Shown: positions 1 through 6,298 of the stretch, piece after piece
How positions within the stretch are numbered: position 1 is the first letter of the stretch
How the letters are laid out: each line of letters begins with the position of its first letter
From: an uncultured Eubacteriales bacterium
Lineage (GTDB): Bacteria; Bacillota; Clostridia; Peptostreptococcales; Anaerovoracaceae
Length of the DNA stretch: 6,668 nucleotides
Direction of reading: 5' to 3'
Assembly (NCBI GenBank): GCA_902766915.1
Contig: CACXFN010000054.1
Span: 1-6,668 of the forward strand
Notes under the pieces: generated by a model
Told to the model about the DNA's origin: nothing
The model's input: only the letters and a program-made list of their open reading frames with translations
Databases searched by the model: none
Made by a program: the position numbers and the translations under genes

Positions 1-68
1 CCCCACCAACAAGTCCATGTAATCAGAAATGTAATTATGAGATATTTTTTGAGTCTATTCCTGTCCAT
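1..68 (-). CDS. N-terminal fragment of a membrane protein, possibly a CPBP-family intramembrane protease (runs off left edge)
   Basis: Reading leftward from the ATG at 68-66, the frame stays open to base 1 and gives 22 residues: a short basic head (MDRNRLKK) followed by a hydrophobic, aromatic-rich stretch (YLIITFLITWTCWW). That pattern of basic residues, then Y-L-(L/I)-I-T-F-x-(I/L)-T-W and a W-rich end, is typical of the first membrane helix of CPBP (type II CAAX-like) intramembrane metalloproteases. The catalytic EExxxR and HxxxN motifs would lie outside the window, so the family call is inference. A purine-rich AAGGG lies about 13 bases upstream, a little far for an ideal ribosome site; an in-frame TTG at 101-99 is an alternative start. 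The gene follows the XRE regulator in the same direction with a 252-base gap. It could be another small membrane protein. Confidence 0.5.
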   Translation of the reverse strand, partial: MDRNRLKKYLIITFLITWTCWW

Positions 69-236
69 TAGTAAATGTATGCCCTTCTTAAATTTCCTCA
101 AATACCTTTTCGTTTAGCAGAAAATCTAACGCGTTTGTTTTCTTATATTTCATCCGAATCCTTATCCCACTCACTCAATCAGCAAAGAATCCACCTAACC
201 CGTACCCATAAAAGCAGCGTCGTGGTTAACGGTATT

Positions 237-296
237 ATTGCCTTTATTACATTATTGCATCGTTGCCTTTATTGCATCGTTGCATTATTGCATCAT
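237..296. repeat. Degenerate 17-bp tandem repeat in the regulator/membrane-protein gap
   Basis: Units begin at about 237, 254, 271 and 287. The core ATTGCATCGTTGC is exact at 254-266 and 271-283; the first unit is diverged and the last is cut short (ATTGCATCAT). The repeat lies between the stop of the XRE regulator gene and the start of the left-edge membrane protein gene. The rest of the 69-320 gap shows no convincing gene, and I found no clear -35/-10 pair for the left-edge gene in it. The repeat could be slippage-generated filler or a protein-binding array; nothing in the sequence decides this. Confidence 0.55.
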
Positions 297-320
297 CAAA
301 GCCCGATTTACCGATTCCTT

Positions 321-893
321 CTACATGAAGCGAGATAGAATCATGGCAACTATGACGCCAACAATTGCACCGGCAAGAAGCTTTATGATTGGTTCATAGC
401 GTCTCTTTCCTTCCTCTCTGGCCTTCTCAATTCCGTCAAGCTTTTCCCCATTCATGAAGGCGACTATCTCTTTATAGGTATGGATGTCTTCTTCCATCTT
501 TACTTTCTCGACTTTGAAAGCATAATAAATCATTGCGATAGCTATAATCGCCCATATAGCAATGCCAAGAATACCTAGCCACTTATAAAGTGGCAAAGCT
601 GATACAATGCATACTATGATCAGCACTGTAAAGATGTTGCTGTCTCTCTGGAAACTTTTTACCTTCGTTTCTTCAACCTTTTCTTTCATGATTTCGATAT
701 CTCCTTTTACTAATTCGTCCAACGAGACATTGAATAAGTCACTTAGCATTAAAAGGCTGTGGATGTCAGGATAGCTTTTGTCGTTCTCCCAGTTTGATAT
801 AGTCTGACGGGAAACATAAAGCTTCTCAGCCAGCTCTTCCTGATTGAATCCTGCATTCGTTCTGTAATGTTTCAGTCTTTGTCCAAGTTCCAT
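321..893 (-). CDS. XRE-family helix-turn-helix regulator with C-terminal membrane segments
   Basis: The 190-residue protein has an N-terminal Cro/C1-type DNA-binding domain (about residues 3-64). It shows the usual landmarks: QEELAEKLYVSRQTISNWE as the helix-turn-helix (18-36), the YPD that follows (41-43), and the LSDLFNVSLDELVKGD ending (50-65). After a charged linker come two adjacent hydrophobic segments (about 87-103 and 106-127), a charged stretch (128-168) and a third hydrophobic segment (170-188), so the protein should be held at the membrane. The start is fixed by an AGGAGGA ribosome site at 901-907 with a 7-base spacer. Membrane-tethered XRE proteins are common in Firmicutes and often sit beside transporter or CPBP protease genes; a possible CPBP gene lies just downstream. 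The target genes and the signal are unknown. The regulator assignment is firm; autoregulation is inferred from repeats around its promoter. Confidence 0.9.
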   Translation of the reverse strand: MELGQRLKHYRTNAGFNQEELAEKLYVSRQTISNWENDKSYPDIHSLLMLSDLFNVSLDELVKGDIEIMKEKVEETKVKSFQRDSNIFTVLIIVCIVSALPLYKWLGILGIAIWAIIAIAMIYYAFKVEKVKMEEDIHTYKEIVAFMNGEKLDGIEKAREEGKRRYEPIIKLLAGAIVGVIVAMILSRFM

Positions 894-956
894 ATCTGTC
901 TCCTCCTATTAGAGACCATCGTACCGAAACCATAGTTTTCCGTCTATCAAACATCC

Positions 957-1020
957 TTTACATTAGGGTATTTTGGGGATTTTAGCTATGTCAAAATTGT
1001 TTTACATTAGTATTTCGGGG
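957..1020. promoter_or_regulatory. Pair of direct repeats flanking the regulator promoter, candidate operators
   Basis: TTTACATTAG occurs exactly at 957-966 and 1001-1010. The similarity continues as GGTATTTTGGGG (967-978) and TATTTCGGGG (1011-1020), the second copy lacking two bases. The copies are 44 bases apart, close to four helical turns, so a protein bound to both would sit on the same DNA face. One copy overlaps the -10 and presumed start, and the other lies just upstream of the -35. That layout fits binding by the adjacent XRE protein, but the binding is inferred. Confidence 0.45.
965..994 (-). promoter_or_regulatory. Promoter of the XRE regulator gene
   Basis: On the minus strand a perfect -35 TTGACA (994-989) is followed after 18 bases by TACCCT (970-965), which keeps the key T, A and final T of a -10 box. 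Transcription would start near 958, about 65 bases before the regulator's ATG. The -10 is mediocre, as often seen in controlled promoters, and the promoter is bracketed by the paired repeats at 957-978 and 1001-1020. Confidence 0.6.
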
Positions 1021-1022
1021 CA

Positions 1023-1159
1023 TCAAAACCCGACTTTACCTGGAGGGATACACGCTCAAAAAGCTATTCGGCTCTAAATTTGGAAATTGCGATTTCCAAA
1101 TTAGACGGGTCGCGTTCTGATACTGGAGCTTCTTCCCTCCACAACCGACGCTTTACCTG
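1023..1159. repeat. Inverted-repeat structure bracketed by imperfect direct repeats
   Basis: An imperfect direct repeat of about 20 bases lies at 1023-1042 and 1139-1159; its 9-base core CTTTACCTG is exact at 1034-1042 and 1151-1159. Just inside is an inverted pair, TGGAGGGA (1041-1048) and TCCCTCCA (1134-1141), and in the middle the strong hairpin at 1077-1102. The right copy contains the stop codon of the GNAT remnant. The arrangement could be a small mobile-element-like insertion, a folded 3' RNA end, or a local duplication. No transposase-type gene is present, and the inverted pair does not sit exactly at the edges of the direct repeats. Confidence 0.4.
1077..1102. terminator. AT-rich hairpin downstream of the acetolactate decarboxylase/GNAT genes, possible terminator
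   Basis: An 11-base perfect stem, AATTTGGAAAT (1077-1087) with ATTTCCAAATT (1092-1102), closes a TGCG loop. It lies about 50 bases past the last codon of the GNAT remnant, where the transcript should end. On the minus strand the nearest T-run (TTTTT) comes about 12-15 bases after the stem, too far for a classical Rho-independent terminator. It may instead be a 3'-end-stabilising stem or part of the repeat structure around it. Confidence 0.35.
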
Positions 1160-1419
1160 TTTACTCGTTTTACCAACAGTGCGTGGTTGAAGTTCATATT
1201 CAACTCTTCAACATAAAAATTCAGAAGCCGTTTATATTCATAAGATGTTGCAATTACACCTATCACATCTACTCTACCTTGGACATCGTTTTCATAGTAT
1301 GCAGGACAAGAATTTTCGTCAGCCCATGCTTTTGATAGTTTTAATAGACTGTCGATATAATTGTCATTTTCCGAAACCTTTATTTTTTTATATTCAATCA
1401 TTTCATTTAAATTCATCAT
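1153..1419 (-). pseudogene. GNAT acetyltransferase remnant with the central part deleted in frame
   Basis: The 88-residue reading frame starts inside the end of the acetolactate decarboxylase gene (17-bp overlap), with AGGA seven bases before its ATG, so it is probably translated by coupling. Residues 7-44 (MIEYKKIKV...KAWADENSCPAYYEN) resemble the first strand and helix of clostridial GNAT enzymes. Residues about 48-88 (RVDVIGVIATSYEYKRLLNFYVEELNMNF...) resemble the last strands and the FY-x-E/D-ELxM tail of the same family. The middle, including the Q/RxxGxG/A acetyl-CoA loop, is missing; a GNAT domain normally needs about 140-160 residues. The head and tail meet near residues 44-48 (about 1276-1290) without a frameshift. 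Acetyltransferase activity is therefore unlikely. The recognition is from memory of the family; a short unrelated protein cannot be excluded. Confidence 0.55.
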
Positions 1420-2188
1420 GGCACTTTCCTTTTGGAGTCCCCGGTGTGCCTTGCTCGACTTCCTTTATTTCGTCCTGTGAGGCTTCCTTTAGTGAGTATG
1501 TATCAAAATCAGGAGCCTTTGGAAGCTCTATCTGAATACTGCTAATTTTATTGATGCAAATCTCACCGTGGTTCATTTCTAAGTCAAAGACATGACCGCC
1601 TTTGGTTCTATCTTCAGAAAGAAAATGTAGATGCCATCCCGGTGCGTTGATACCATCCATATAATCCGGAAAATAAACGCACACCAGCGCCCCATTAATA
1701 TCATTAAAGATAAAGTCCTTTTGTGTTTTTTGTAAGATTTCCTTTAGAGTTACATGCTGGGATCGGTAAGCGGATTCCGACCTGGCGCATACCTTTACGA
1801 AGCTTCCATCAATGCAAACGACATGCATACTGTTGAGACCGAAGTCCTCTTCAATCTTTAAATCCAGAAGCATTTTCAACTCTTCCATGTTCTTAATATT
1901 GTCAGCGGAGAACATTTTTCCTTGCAGGAAAAAAGTTGTTACCGCAAAGGGCACCCCCATATTACCATCCGCCTGAAGGACTGTTCCATCTTCCATAGCA
2001 CGGTAGCATTTACCGCCTAATAGAATCATCTCACCATCAATATCCTCAAAGGTGCCTAGACCAATATCTCCATGTTGTAGGAATTCCTCTACTGATACAA
2101 CCGCACGGGAATAACCCATAGCTAAAGCCTGCAAAGTAGAGACTTGATACATTATTTGTTCCAAAGTATTCTCCATCAGATTATTCAT
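1403..2188 (-). CDS. budA: Alpha-acetolactate decarboxylase (EC 4.1.1.5)
   Basis: This zinc enzyme converts (S)-2-acetolactate to (R)-acetoin and CO2, the step that diverts pyruvate-derived acetolactate to acetoin/butanediol and away from valine and leucine synthesis. The 261 residues match the family in length and landmarks: GTFEDIDGEMILLGGKCY (45-62), PFAVTTFF (80-87), GWHLHFLSEDRTKGGHVFD (184-202). His186, His188 and His199 have the spacing of the zinc ligands His194, His196 and His207 of the Brevibacillus enzyme; Arg136 and Glu245 fit its Arg145 and Glu253. There is no signal peptide, so it should act in the cytoplasm. The ATG overlaps the stop of the preceding gene (ATGA, 2188-2185) and has GGAG five bases upstream, indicating coupled translation. 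No acetolactate synthase gene is visible, so the substrate must come from an enzyme encoded elsewhere. Confidence 0.95.
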   Translation of the reverse strand: MNNLMENTLEQIMYQVSTLQALAMGYSRAVVSVEEFLQHGDIGLGTFEDIDGEMILLGGKCYRAMEDGTVLQADGNMGVPFAVTTFFLQGKMFSADNIKNMEELKMLLDLKIEEDFGLNSMHVVCIDGSFVKVCARSESAYRSQHVTLKEILQKTQKDFIFNDINGALVCVYFPDYMDGINAPGWHLHFLSEDRTKGGHVFDLEMNHGEICINKISSIQIELPKAPDFDTYSLKEASQDEIKEVEQGTPGTPKGKCHDEFK

Positions 2189-2556
2189 AATTTCTCCACA
2201 ATCTCTACGGCATTTCTAACACAATCATCGCAGCTGCATAGAACGACACCCGTGTCTCTACCCTTAAGATCCTTGCAAAGGGTGGCCTGGCACATTAATT
2301 CGAACGCACGGAACAATTCTGAAGCATTTTTGTGCATAGGCTTACCTTGATAGTTTTTCATCCCCATCACCATCTCTGCTCCCACCAGCGCACCACAGGT
2401 TCCCTCCATATGGCCCATACCACTTCCAAAAGCTACGCCAATCTTTTTTAATTCTTCCTCCGGCATTCCGAGCTCATCTGCAAAAGCGCATAATACTGCC
2501 TGACAACAATTACATCCATCATGCTTCAGATGATTGGCATATTCTTTTCTATCCAT
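2185..2556 (-). CDS. C_GCAxxG_C_C family cysteine-rich protein
   Basis: This 123-residue soluble protein carries the conserved cysteine pattern of the family: GCNCCQAVLCAFADELG (14-30), GSGMGHMEGTCGALVGA (44-60) and a C-terminal CSCDDCV (107-113). It holds ten cysteines (15, 17, 18, 23, 54, 89, 94, 107, 109, 112), far more than an average cytoplasmic protein, which suggests a redox or metal/cluster-binding role. The family's biochemical function is not established. It is frequent in strict anaerobes, often near redox genes, which fits the FMN reductase-like gene 61 bases upstream. The start is supported by AGGTGG at 2564-2569, seven bases before the ATG. It ends in a 4-bp overlap with the acetolactate decarboxylase gene, so the two are co-translated. 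Confidence 0.9.
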   Translation of the reverse strand: MDRKEYANHLKHDGCNCCQAVLCAFADELGMPEEELKKIGVAFGSGMGHMEGTCGALVGAEMVMGMKNYQGKPMHKNASELFRAFELMCQATLCKDLKGRDTGVVLCSCDDCVRNAVEIVEKL

Positions 2557-2617
2557 GTCTCCACCACCTACTTATAGCTTGCAGTACATGTAAATACTTT
2601 TACGCTTTATTCATTAC

Positions 2618-3247
2618 TTATCTAATAAAATTTGTTCTAACCTTTTCTGCCATTGGTGGGGCTTCCTTAAGCGACTGCTCCCTCATCTTCAGCTTCCACA
2701 CCATGTCCTTTCCCATCTCACTCATGATTTGTTTTCCTTCGTCGTCCTGAAGGACTTCACCAGGAGTCAGTCCGTGAATGACTCCCCAATAATTTGTTGT
2801 AGCAATGAGCATTTGTAGGTACTGAAGATACTTATGGAGAGTATCCCAAGCCGGTATTCCACCACTACGCCTAACCGCAACCACTGCTGCCCCAACCTTA
2901 TGATAAAGTATGTCATCAGTGCTGGCCGCAATATAAAATAACCTGTCACAGAAGCATTTCATTACGCCTGAGATGTTTGAAAAATGAACCGGGGAACCGA
3001 GAATGATTCCATCCGCTTCCTTTATTTTCTCAATTGCATCATTTAGGCCATCATCTTTAAACGCATGACACATTCCCACTTCTTCGCGACATTTGCCACA
3101 TCCAATACATCCCCTAATGGGTTTATTGCCTATATCGAGTATCTCTGTTTCAATCCCCTCTTTTTCCAATTCTTCAATCACCATGCACAGTGCGTGATAT
3201 GTGTTTCCCTTCTTATGCGGGCTTCCGTTTATCGCTATTACCTTCAT
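2618..3247 (-). CDS. Iron-sulfur flavoprotein-type NADPH-dependent FMN reductase (flavodoxin-like fold)
   Basis: The 209-residue protein begins with a flavodoxin-like strand and FMN phosphate loop (MKVIAINGSPHKKGNT, 1-16). It continues with GSPVHFSNISG (84-94) and a second flavin-side loop RRSGG (126-130). Cys47, Cys50, Cys53 and Cys60 form CX2CX2CX6C, the compact motif that binds a [4Fe-4S] cluster in archaeal and clostridial iron-sulfur flavoproteins. The likely role is electron transfer between ferredoxin or NAD(P)H and an oxidant such as oxygen or peroxide; the true partner is unknown. AAGGAG lies about nine bases before the ATG. It opens the group that includes the C_GCAxxG_C_C protein and acetolactate decarboxylase. 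No convincing promoter was found in the 93-base gap upstream apart from a lone TTGACG (3311-3306), so it may be partly transcribed from the ATPase unit. Confidence 0.9.
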   Translation of the reverse strand: MKVIAINGSPHKKGNTYHALCMVIEELEKEGIETEILDIGNKPIRGCIGCGKCREEVGMCHAFKDDGLNDAIEKIKEADGIILGSPVHFSNISGVMKCFCDRLFYIAASTDDILYHKVGAAVVAVRRSGGIPAWDTLHKYLQYLQMLIATTNYWGVIHGLTPGEVLQDDEGKQIMSEMGKDMVWKLKMREQSLKEAPPMAEKVRTNFIR

Positions 3248-3276
3248 CTCTATAATCTCCTTCTTTCTCTAACAAT

Positions 3277-3311
3277 AAAAATTTCCTGACGTTCAGTTCC
3301 TGATCCGTCAA
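3277..3311 (-). terminator. Possible weak terminator after the ATPase/62-residue protein unit
   Basis: On the minus strand TGACG...CAG (3310-3300) pairs with CTG...CGTCA (3296-3287) across a GAA loop, with an internal 2x3 mismatch. TTTTT follows five bases after the stem (3281-3277). The stem is interrupted and the T-run short, so termination may be partial. The same imperfect palindrome overlaps the TTGACG that resembles a -35 box, so it could be an operator for the reductase gene instead. Confidence 0.35.
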
Positions 3312-3340
3312 ATGACATTTCGCTTAACTAAGCCCTCATT

Positions 3341-3529
3341 CTAATCGTCACTAAAAGCCTCTACCCAAAGAGCAAGTTCATCAAACTCTTTGTCACGTTT
3401 CTTCTGCTCTGCCTTTTTTATGGCCCTATATGTTTTATTATCCACCCTAATAGTTTTCTCTTTCAGTACTGTCTTAGCTCCGAAGAGAGTTTTTTTCTTT
3501 ATGGGTTTGGTCACTTTGATTTTTTTCAT
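3341..3529 (-). CDS. Small Lys-rich hypothetical protein downstream of the Ca2+ ATPase
   Basis: I do not recognise this 62-residue protein. The first half is very basic (many Lys, e.g. MKKIKVTKPIKKKTLFG) and the second half turns acidic with an amphipathic look (KKRDKEFDELALWVEAFSDD). There is no membrane segment and no cysteine. It starts 16 bases after the ATPase stop in the same direction; the bases before its ATG show no clear Shine-Dalgarno match, so translation would depend on ribosomes finishing the ATPase. The segment between starts with RVDNKTYRAIKKAEQKK (28-44), which reads like a real protein rather than chance. A role with the pump is a guess from position only. Confidence 0.6.
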   Translation of the reverse strand: MKKIKVTKPIKKKTLFGAKTVLKEKTIRVDNKTYRAIKKAEQKKRDKEFDELALWVEAFSDD

Positions 3530-3545
3530 TACTTTGATAATAGAA

Positions 3546-6185
3546 TTAAATATGATTTTCTCTCTTTATATCCAAACGTTCCTTGGCCAAGCTAATTGCT
3601 GCATTTACCATTACTCCGATTATGGCGATTACAAAGATAATGCCCACTTCACCAAAGGTGACTGCAGAAAGCTTCAGCATATTGCGCATAGGTGCAATAA
3701 ATAGAATCGCTATCTGAAGCAGAATGCCTATCACCGTAATAATATTTAAAGCTTTGTTGTTCCACGATTCCTTGGTCACGAAAGCCAAATTGCCTCTCGT
3801 CTTGCAAACGTATGCCATCAGCAGTTCGTTTATTGCGAGAGTGCTAAAGCAATATGTTCTGCATAGCCTCAGTAGATCGGGATCGCCACTCAGGTCACCA
3901 AGAATATTTCCCATGCCATACTTTGATATTACCGGGAGCAAGAATGCCAAAAGTGCTACTACCCCACTGATTGTACCTTGTATAATAATGTTAAGGTAAT
4001 CGCTCTTGTTCAGAATTCCCGTTTTTACATTCCTCGGCTTTTCATTCATCACAGAATCTGAACCACGGTCCACCCCGAGAGCCAATGAAGGTGCGGTATC
4101 AGTGAACAGGTTGACCCAAAGAATCTGTATAGTTGAAAGTGGCGAAGAATATCCGGCAAAGATTGCAGAGGCCATCAGTACTACTTCACCAAAGTTTGAT
4201 CGCAGGAGATAGACTACGGATTTTTTGATGTTGTTAAATAGGTTGCGTCCCTCCATCACCGCATTCTTTATGGTGATGAAGTTATCATCAACCAAAATCA
4301 TTTCAGCAGCGTCCTTTGCTACCTCTGTTCCCCCGATTCCCATAGCAACACCGATGTCCGCTGCCTTGAGAGACGGTGCATCGTTTACACCATCTCCAGT
4401 CATGGAGCAAATCTTGCTGTGGGACTGAAGGGCCTGAACTATCTGGACTTTGTTCTCCGGTGATACTCGGGCGAACACTCGGTAATTGAGAACATTCTTT
4501 CTGAATTCCTCAGGATCCATTTCATCAATTTCAGCACCGGATATGCTTTGTGAAATGTCCGTAGCTATGTCAAGGTCTTTAGCGATGGCAAAGGCGGTTA
4601 TCTTATGGTCACCGGTTATCATTACAACATCGATTCCCGCCCTATGGCATTCATCAATGGTTTCCTTTACTCCGGATTTAGGTGGATCTATCATTCCCGC
4701 CAAACCAACAAAAATCATATCCTCTTCCTGTGGCGCATCGTCTCCCTCTCTGTACGCTAGAGCAAGCACTCTAAGTGCGTTGGAACTCATTTTCTCTGCT
4801 GCCTTTGTTACAAGAACCACGTCACTTGTTGTAATGTCCCGTACACCATTAGCATCCAAAATACGATTGCACCTTACGATTATGGAATCCACCGCACCCT
4901 TGGTATATGAAACATTCTTTGTTCCTTCATTCCCTGATATCTTGCTCAATGTGGTCATCATCTTTCTGTCAGAATCAAAGGGAATTTCATCAAAGCGCGT
5001 GTTTCTAGCCATGATGTCGTCATAACCTAGGTTATTTTCTTTGGCATATTTAATAAAAGCAGTTTCGGTGGGGTCTCCTATTTCCGCACCGGTTTCTACA
5101 GAATACTTAGCATCATTACATACAACAAAGCCTTCCAATAATCTTTCAAATACAGGATTATCCTTTTGTATGTTCACAGGTTCCGTTTCATTTCCATTTA
5201 GATACCACTTTACTACAGTCATCTTGTTCTGAGTAAGGGTACCTGTCTTGTCCGAGCAAATGACATTAACTGCGCCCAAGGTTTCCACAGCATGAAGCTG
5301 CTTGACTATGGCATTCCGCTTACTCATTTTTTTGATGCCCGCAGATAAAACGATTGTAACGACCGTAGCAAGTCCTTCAGGAATAACCGCCACAGCAAAG
5401 GCTATAGATATCATGAGAGTCTCGATGAGTTCGGTATTGTAAACAAAGATTTGGCAAACAAACATTAGGATACAAAGGACCACACCTGCAATTCCCAAAA
5501 CCAAGGAAATGGTATTGAGGTTCTTTTGGAGAGGAGTTTCTTGTTTACCTATCTTATTAAGCATTCCGGAAATCTTTCCAATCTCGGTGCTGTCGCCAAT
5601 TCTTTCAACTACACCTTCCCCTCTTCCGTATTCAACAAGAGTGGACATAAAGGCCTTGTCCTTGCGATCGCCGAGAGGTGTCTTTTCGTCGCTTTCTTGG
5701 TTGCAGTCCTTTTCCACTGCAAGACTCTCTCCCGTAAGAGCGGATTCATTCAGCTTTAGGGAACTGGTTTGAACCAGCTTAAGGTCAGCAGGAACAATAC
5801 GTCCCGCCTCCAAAATAACGTAATCCCCAATTACCAGATCCGCGGCAGGTATTTCTTGCTCCTGATCATCTCTAATTACAACAGCCGTCGACGCGCTAAT
5901 CTGCTTAAGGGCTTCTACGGATTTCTCTGCCGTAACCTCTTGGACAGTACCAATAATTACATTGGCAAGCACAACTATAGCGATGATTATCCCATCAACG
6001 AACTCGCCTGTTATAACTGAAATCACCGCAGCGACAATTAGCAAAATAAGCAGCGGAGATGCAAACTGGCTCACCACAATTGATAGCAAGCTTTTCTTTT
6101 TACCTTGGGTTAGAAGATTTTTACCATCTCCACTTCTTTGGATTACCTCTTCCGTTGTTAATCCTTTTTTAATTTCTTTTTCCAT
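3546..6185 (-). CDS. Calcium-translocating P-type ATPase (PMCA/SERCA-like, P2 type)
   Basis: This 879-residue membrane pump uses ATP to export Ca2+ from the cytoplasm. In order: cytoplasmic N-terminus, M1-M2 (about 35-83), actuator domain with TGES (151-154), M3-M4 (226-280) with PEGLA (269-273), phosphorylation site DKTGTLT with Asp312, nucleotide domain with KGA (429-431), DPPK (500-503), TGD (524-526), the hinge TGDGVNDAP (596-604), then M5-M10 (655-866). SERCA-type calcium ligands can be placed at Asn664 and Glu667 (M5), Asn692, Thr695 and Asp696 (M6) and Glu787 (M8), as well as Glu270 in M4. The length is normal for bacterial members and no part is missing. GAGGG six bases before the ATG sets the start. 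An extended -10 promoter lies about 95 bases upstream. Calcium is the best substrate assignment; Mn2+ transport cannot be excluded from sequence. Confidence 0.95.
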   Translation of the reverse strand: MEKEIKKGLTTEEVIQRSGDGKNLLTQGKKKSLLSIVVSQFASPLLILLIVAAVISVITGEFVDGIIIAIVVLANVIIGTVQEVTAEKSVEALKQISASTAVVIRDDQEQEIPAADLVIGDYVILEAGRIVPADLKLVQTSSLKLNESALTGESLAVEKDCNQESDEKTPLGDRKDKAFMSTLVEYGRGEGVVERIGDSTEIGKISGMLNKIGKQETPLQKNLNTISLVLGIAGVVLCILMFVCQIFVYNTELIETLMISIAFAVAVIPEGLATVVTIVLSAGIKKMSKRNAIVKQLHAVETLGAVNVICSDKTGTLTQNKMTVVKWYLNGNETEPVNIQKDNPVFERLLEGFVVCNDAKYSVETGAEIGDPTETAFIKYAKENNLGYDDIMARNTRFDEIPFDSDRKMMTTLSKISGNEGTKNVSYTKGAVDSIIVRCNRILDANGVRDITTSDVVLVTKAAEKMSSNALRVLALAYREGDDAPQEEDMIFVGLAGMIDPPKSGVKETIDECHRAGIDVVMITGDHKITAFAIAKDLDIATDISQSISGAEIDEMDPEEFRKNVLNYRVFARVSPENKVQIVQALQSHSKICSMTGDGVNDAPSLKAADIGVAMGIGGTEVAKDAAEMILVDDNFITIKNAVMEGRNLFNNIKKSVVYLLRSNFGEVVLMASAIFAGYSSPLSTIQILWVNLFTDTAPSLALGVDRGSDSVMNEKPRNVKTGILNKSDYLNIIIQGTISGVVALLAFLLPVISKYGMGNILGDLSGDPDLLRLCRTYCFSTLAINELLMAYVCKTRGNLAFVTKESWNNKALNIITVIGILLQIAILFIAPMRNMLKLSAVTFGEVGIIFVIAIIGVMVNAAISLAKERLDIKRENHI

Positions 6186-6281
6186 ATAAATCCCTCAATG
6201 ACTTATACTGTTCGATTTCTTGCAATAATTCTCTGCGACCTGGCAATTCCTTTTGATATTATCCACTAACTACATCTGTAT

Positions 6282-6290
6282 ATTATATCA
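6282..6290 (-). promoter_or_regulatory. Extended -10 promoter of the Ca2+ ATPase gene
   Basis: On the minus strand TGATATAAT reads as TGn followed by a perfect TATAAT (6287-6282), the extended -10 form that can work without a good -35; the best -35 candidate, TTCAGC at 6312-6307, is weak and 19 bases away. Transcription would start near 6275, leaving an untranslated leader of about 90 bases before the ATPase ATG. No known riboswitch fold was recognised in that leader. Confidence 0.5.
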
Positions 6291-6298
6291 TCATACCA

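Noticed and set aside
237..296. Possible CRISPR array
   Set aside because: The units are about 17 bases and adjacent, without unique spacers, and no cas genes are present.
75..338. Plus-strand open frame of 87 residues
   Set aside because: It has no ribosome site, low-complexity His/Leu/Ser-rich composition, runs through the tandem repeat and overlaps the end of the regulator gene on the other strand.
1245..1535. Plus-strand open frame of 96 residues
   Set aside because: It lies antisense to the GNAT remnant and the acetolactate decarboxylase end, both better supported by family match and ribosome sites.
2584..2607. Small hairpin (GTAAA/TTTAC) between the reductase and the C_GCAxxG_C_C gene
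   Set aside because: The stem is only five AT-rich pairs with no T-run; it is unlikely to terminate transcription.
4486..5025. Plus-strand open frame of 179 residues
   Set aside because: It is antisense to the nucleotide and phosphorylation domains of the Ca2+ ATPase; its Ser/Ala-rich composition is what the complement of that gene gives.
6169..6258. Minus-strand 29-codon frame (ELLQEIEQYKSLRDLYGK) overlapping the ATPase start
   Set aside because: It looks protein-like, but has no ATG and no ribosome site, and is too short to assign; it may be a decayed gene end or a chance frame in the ATPase leader.
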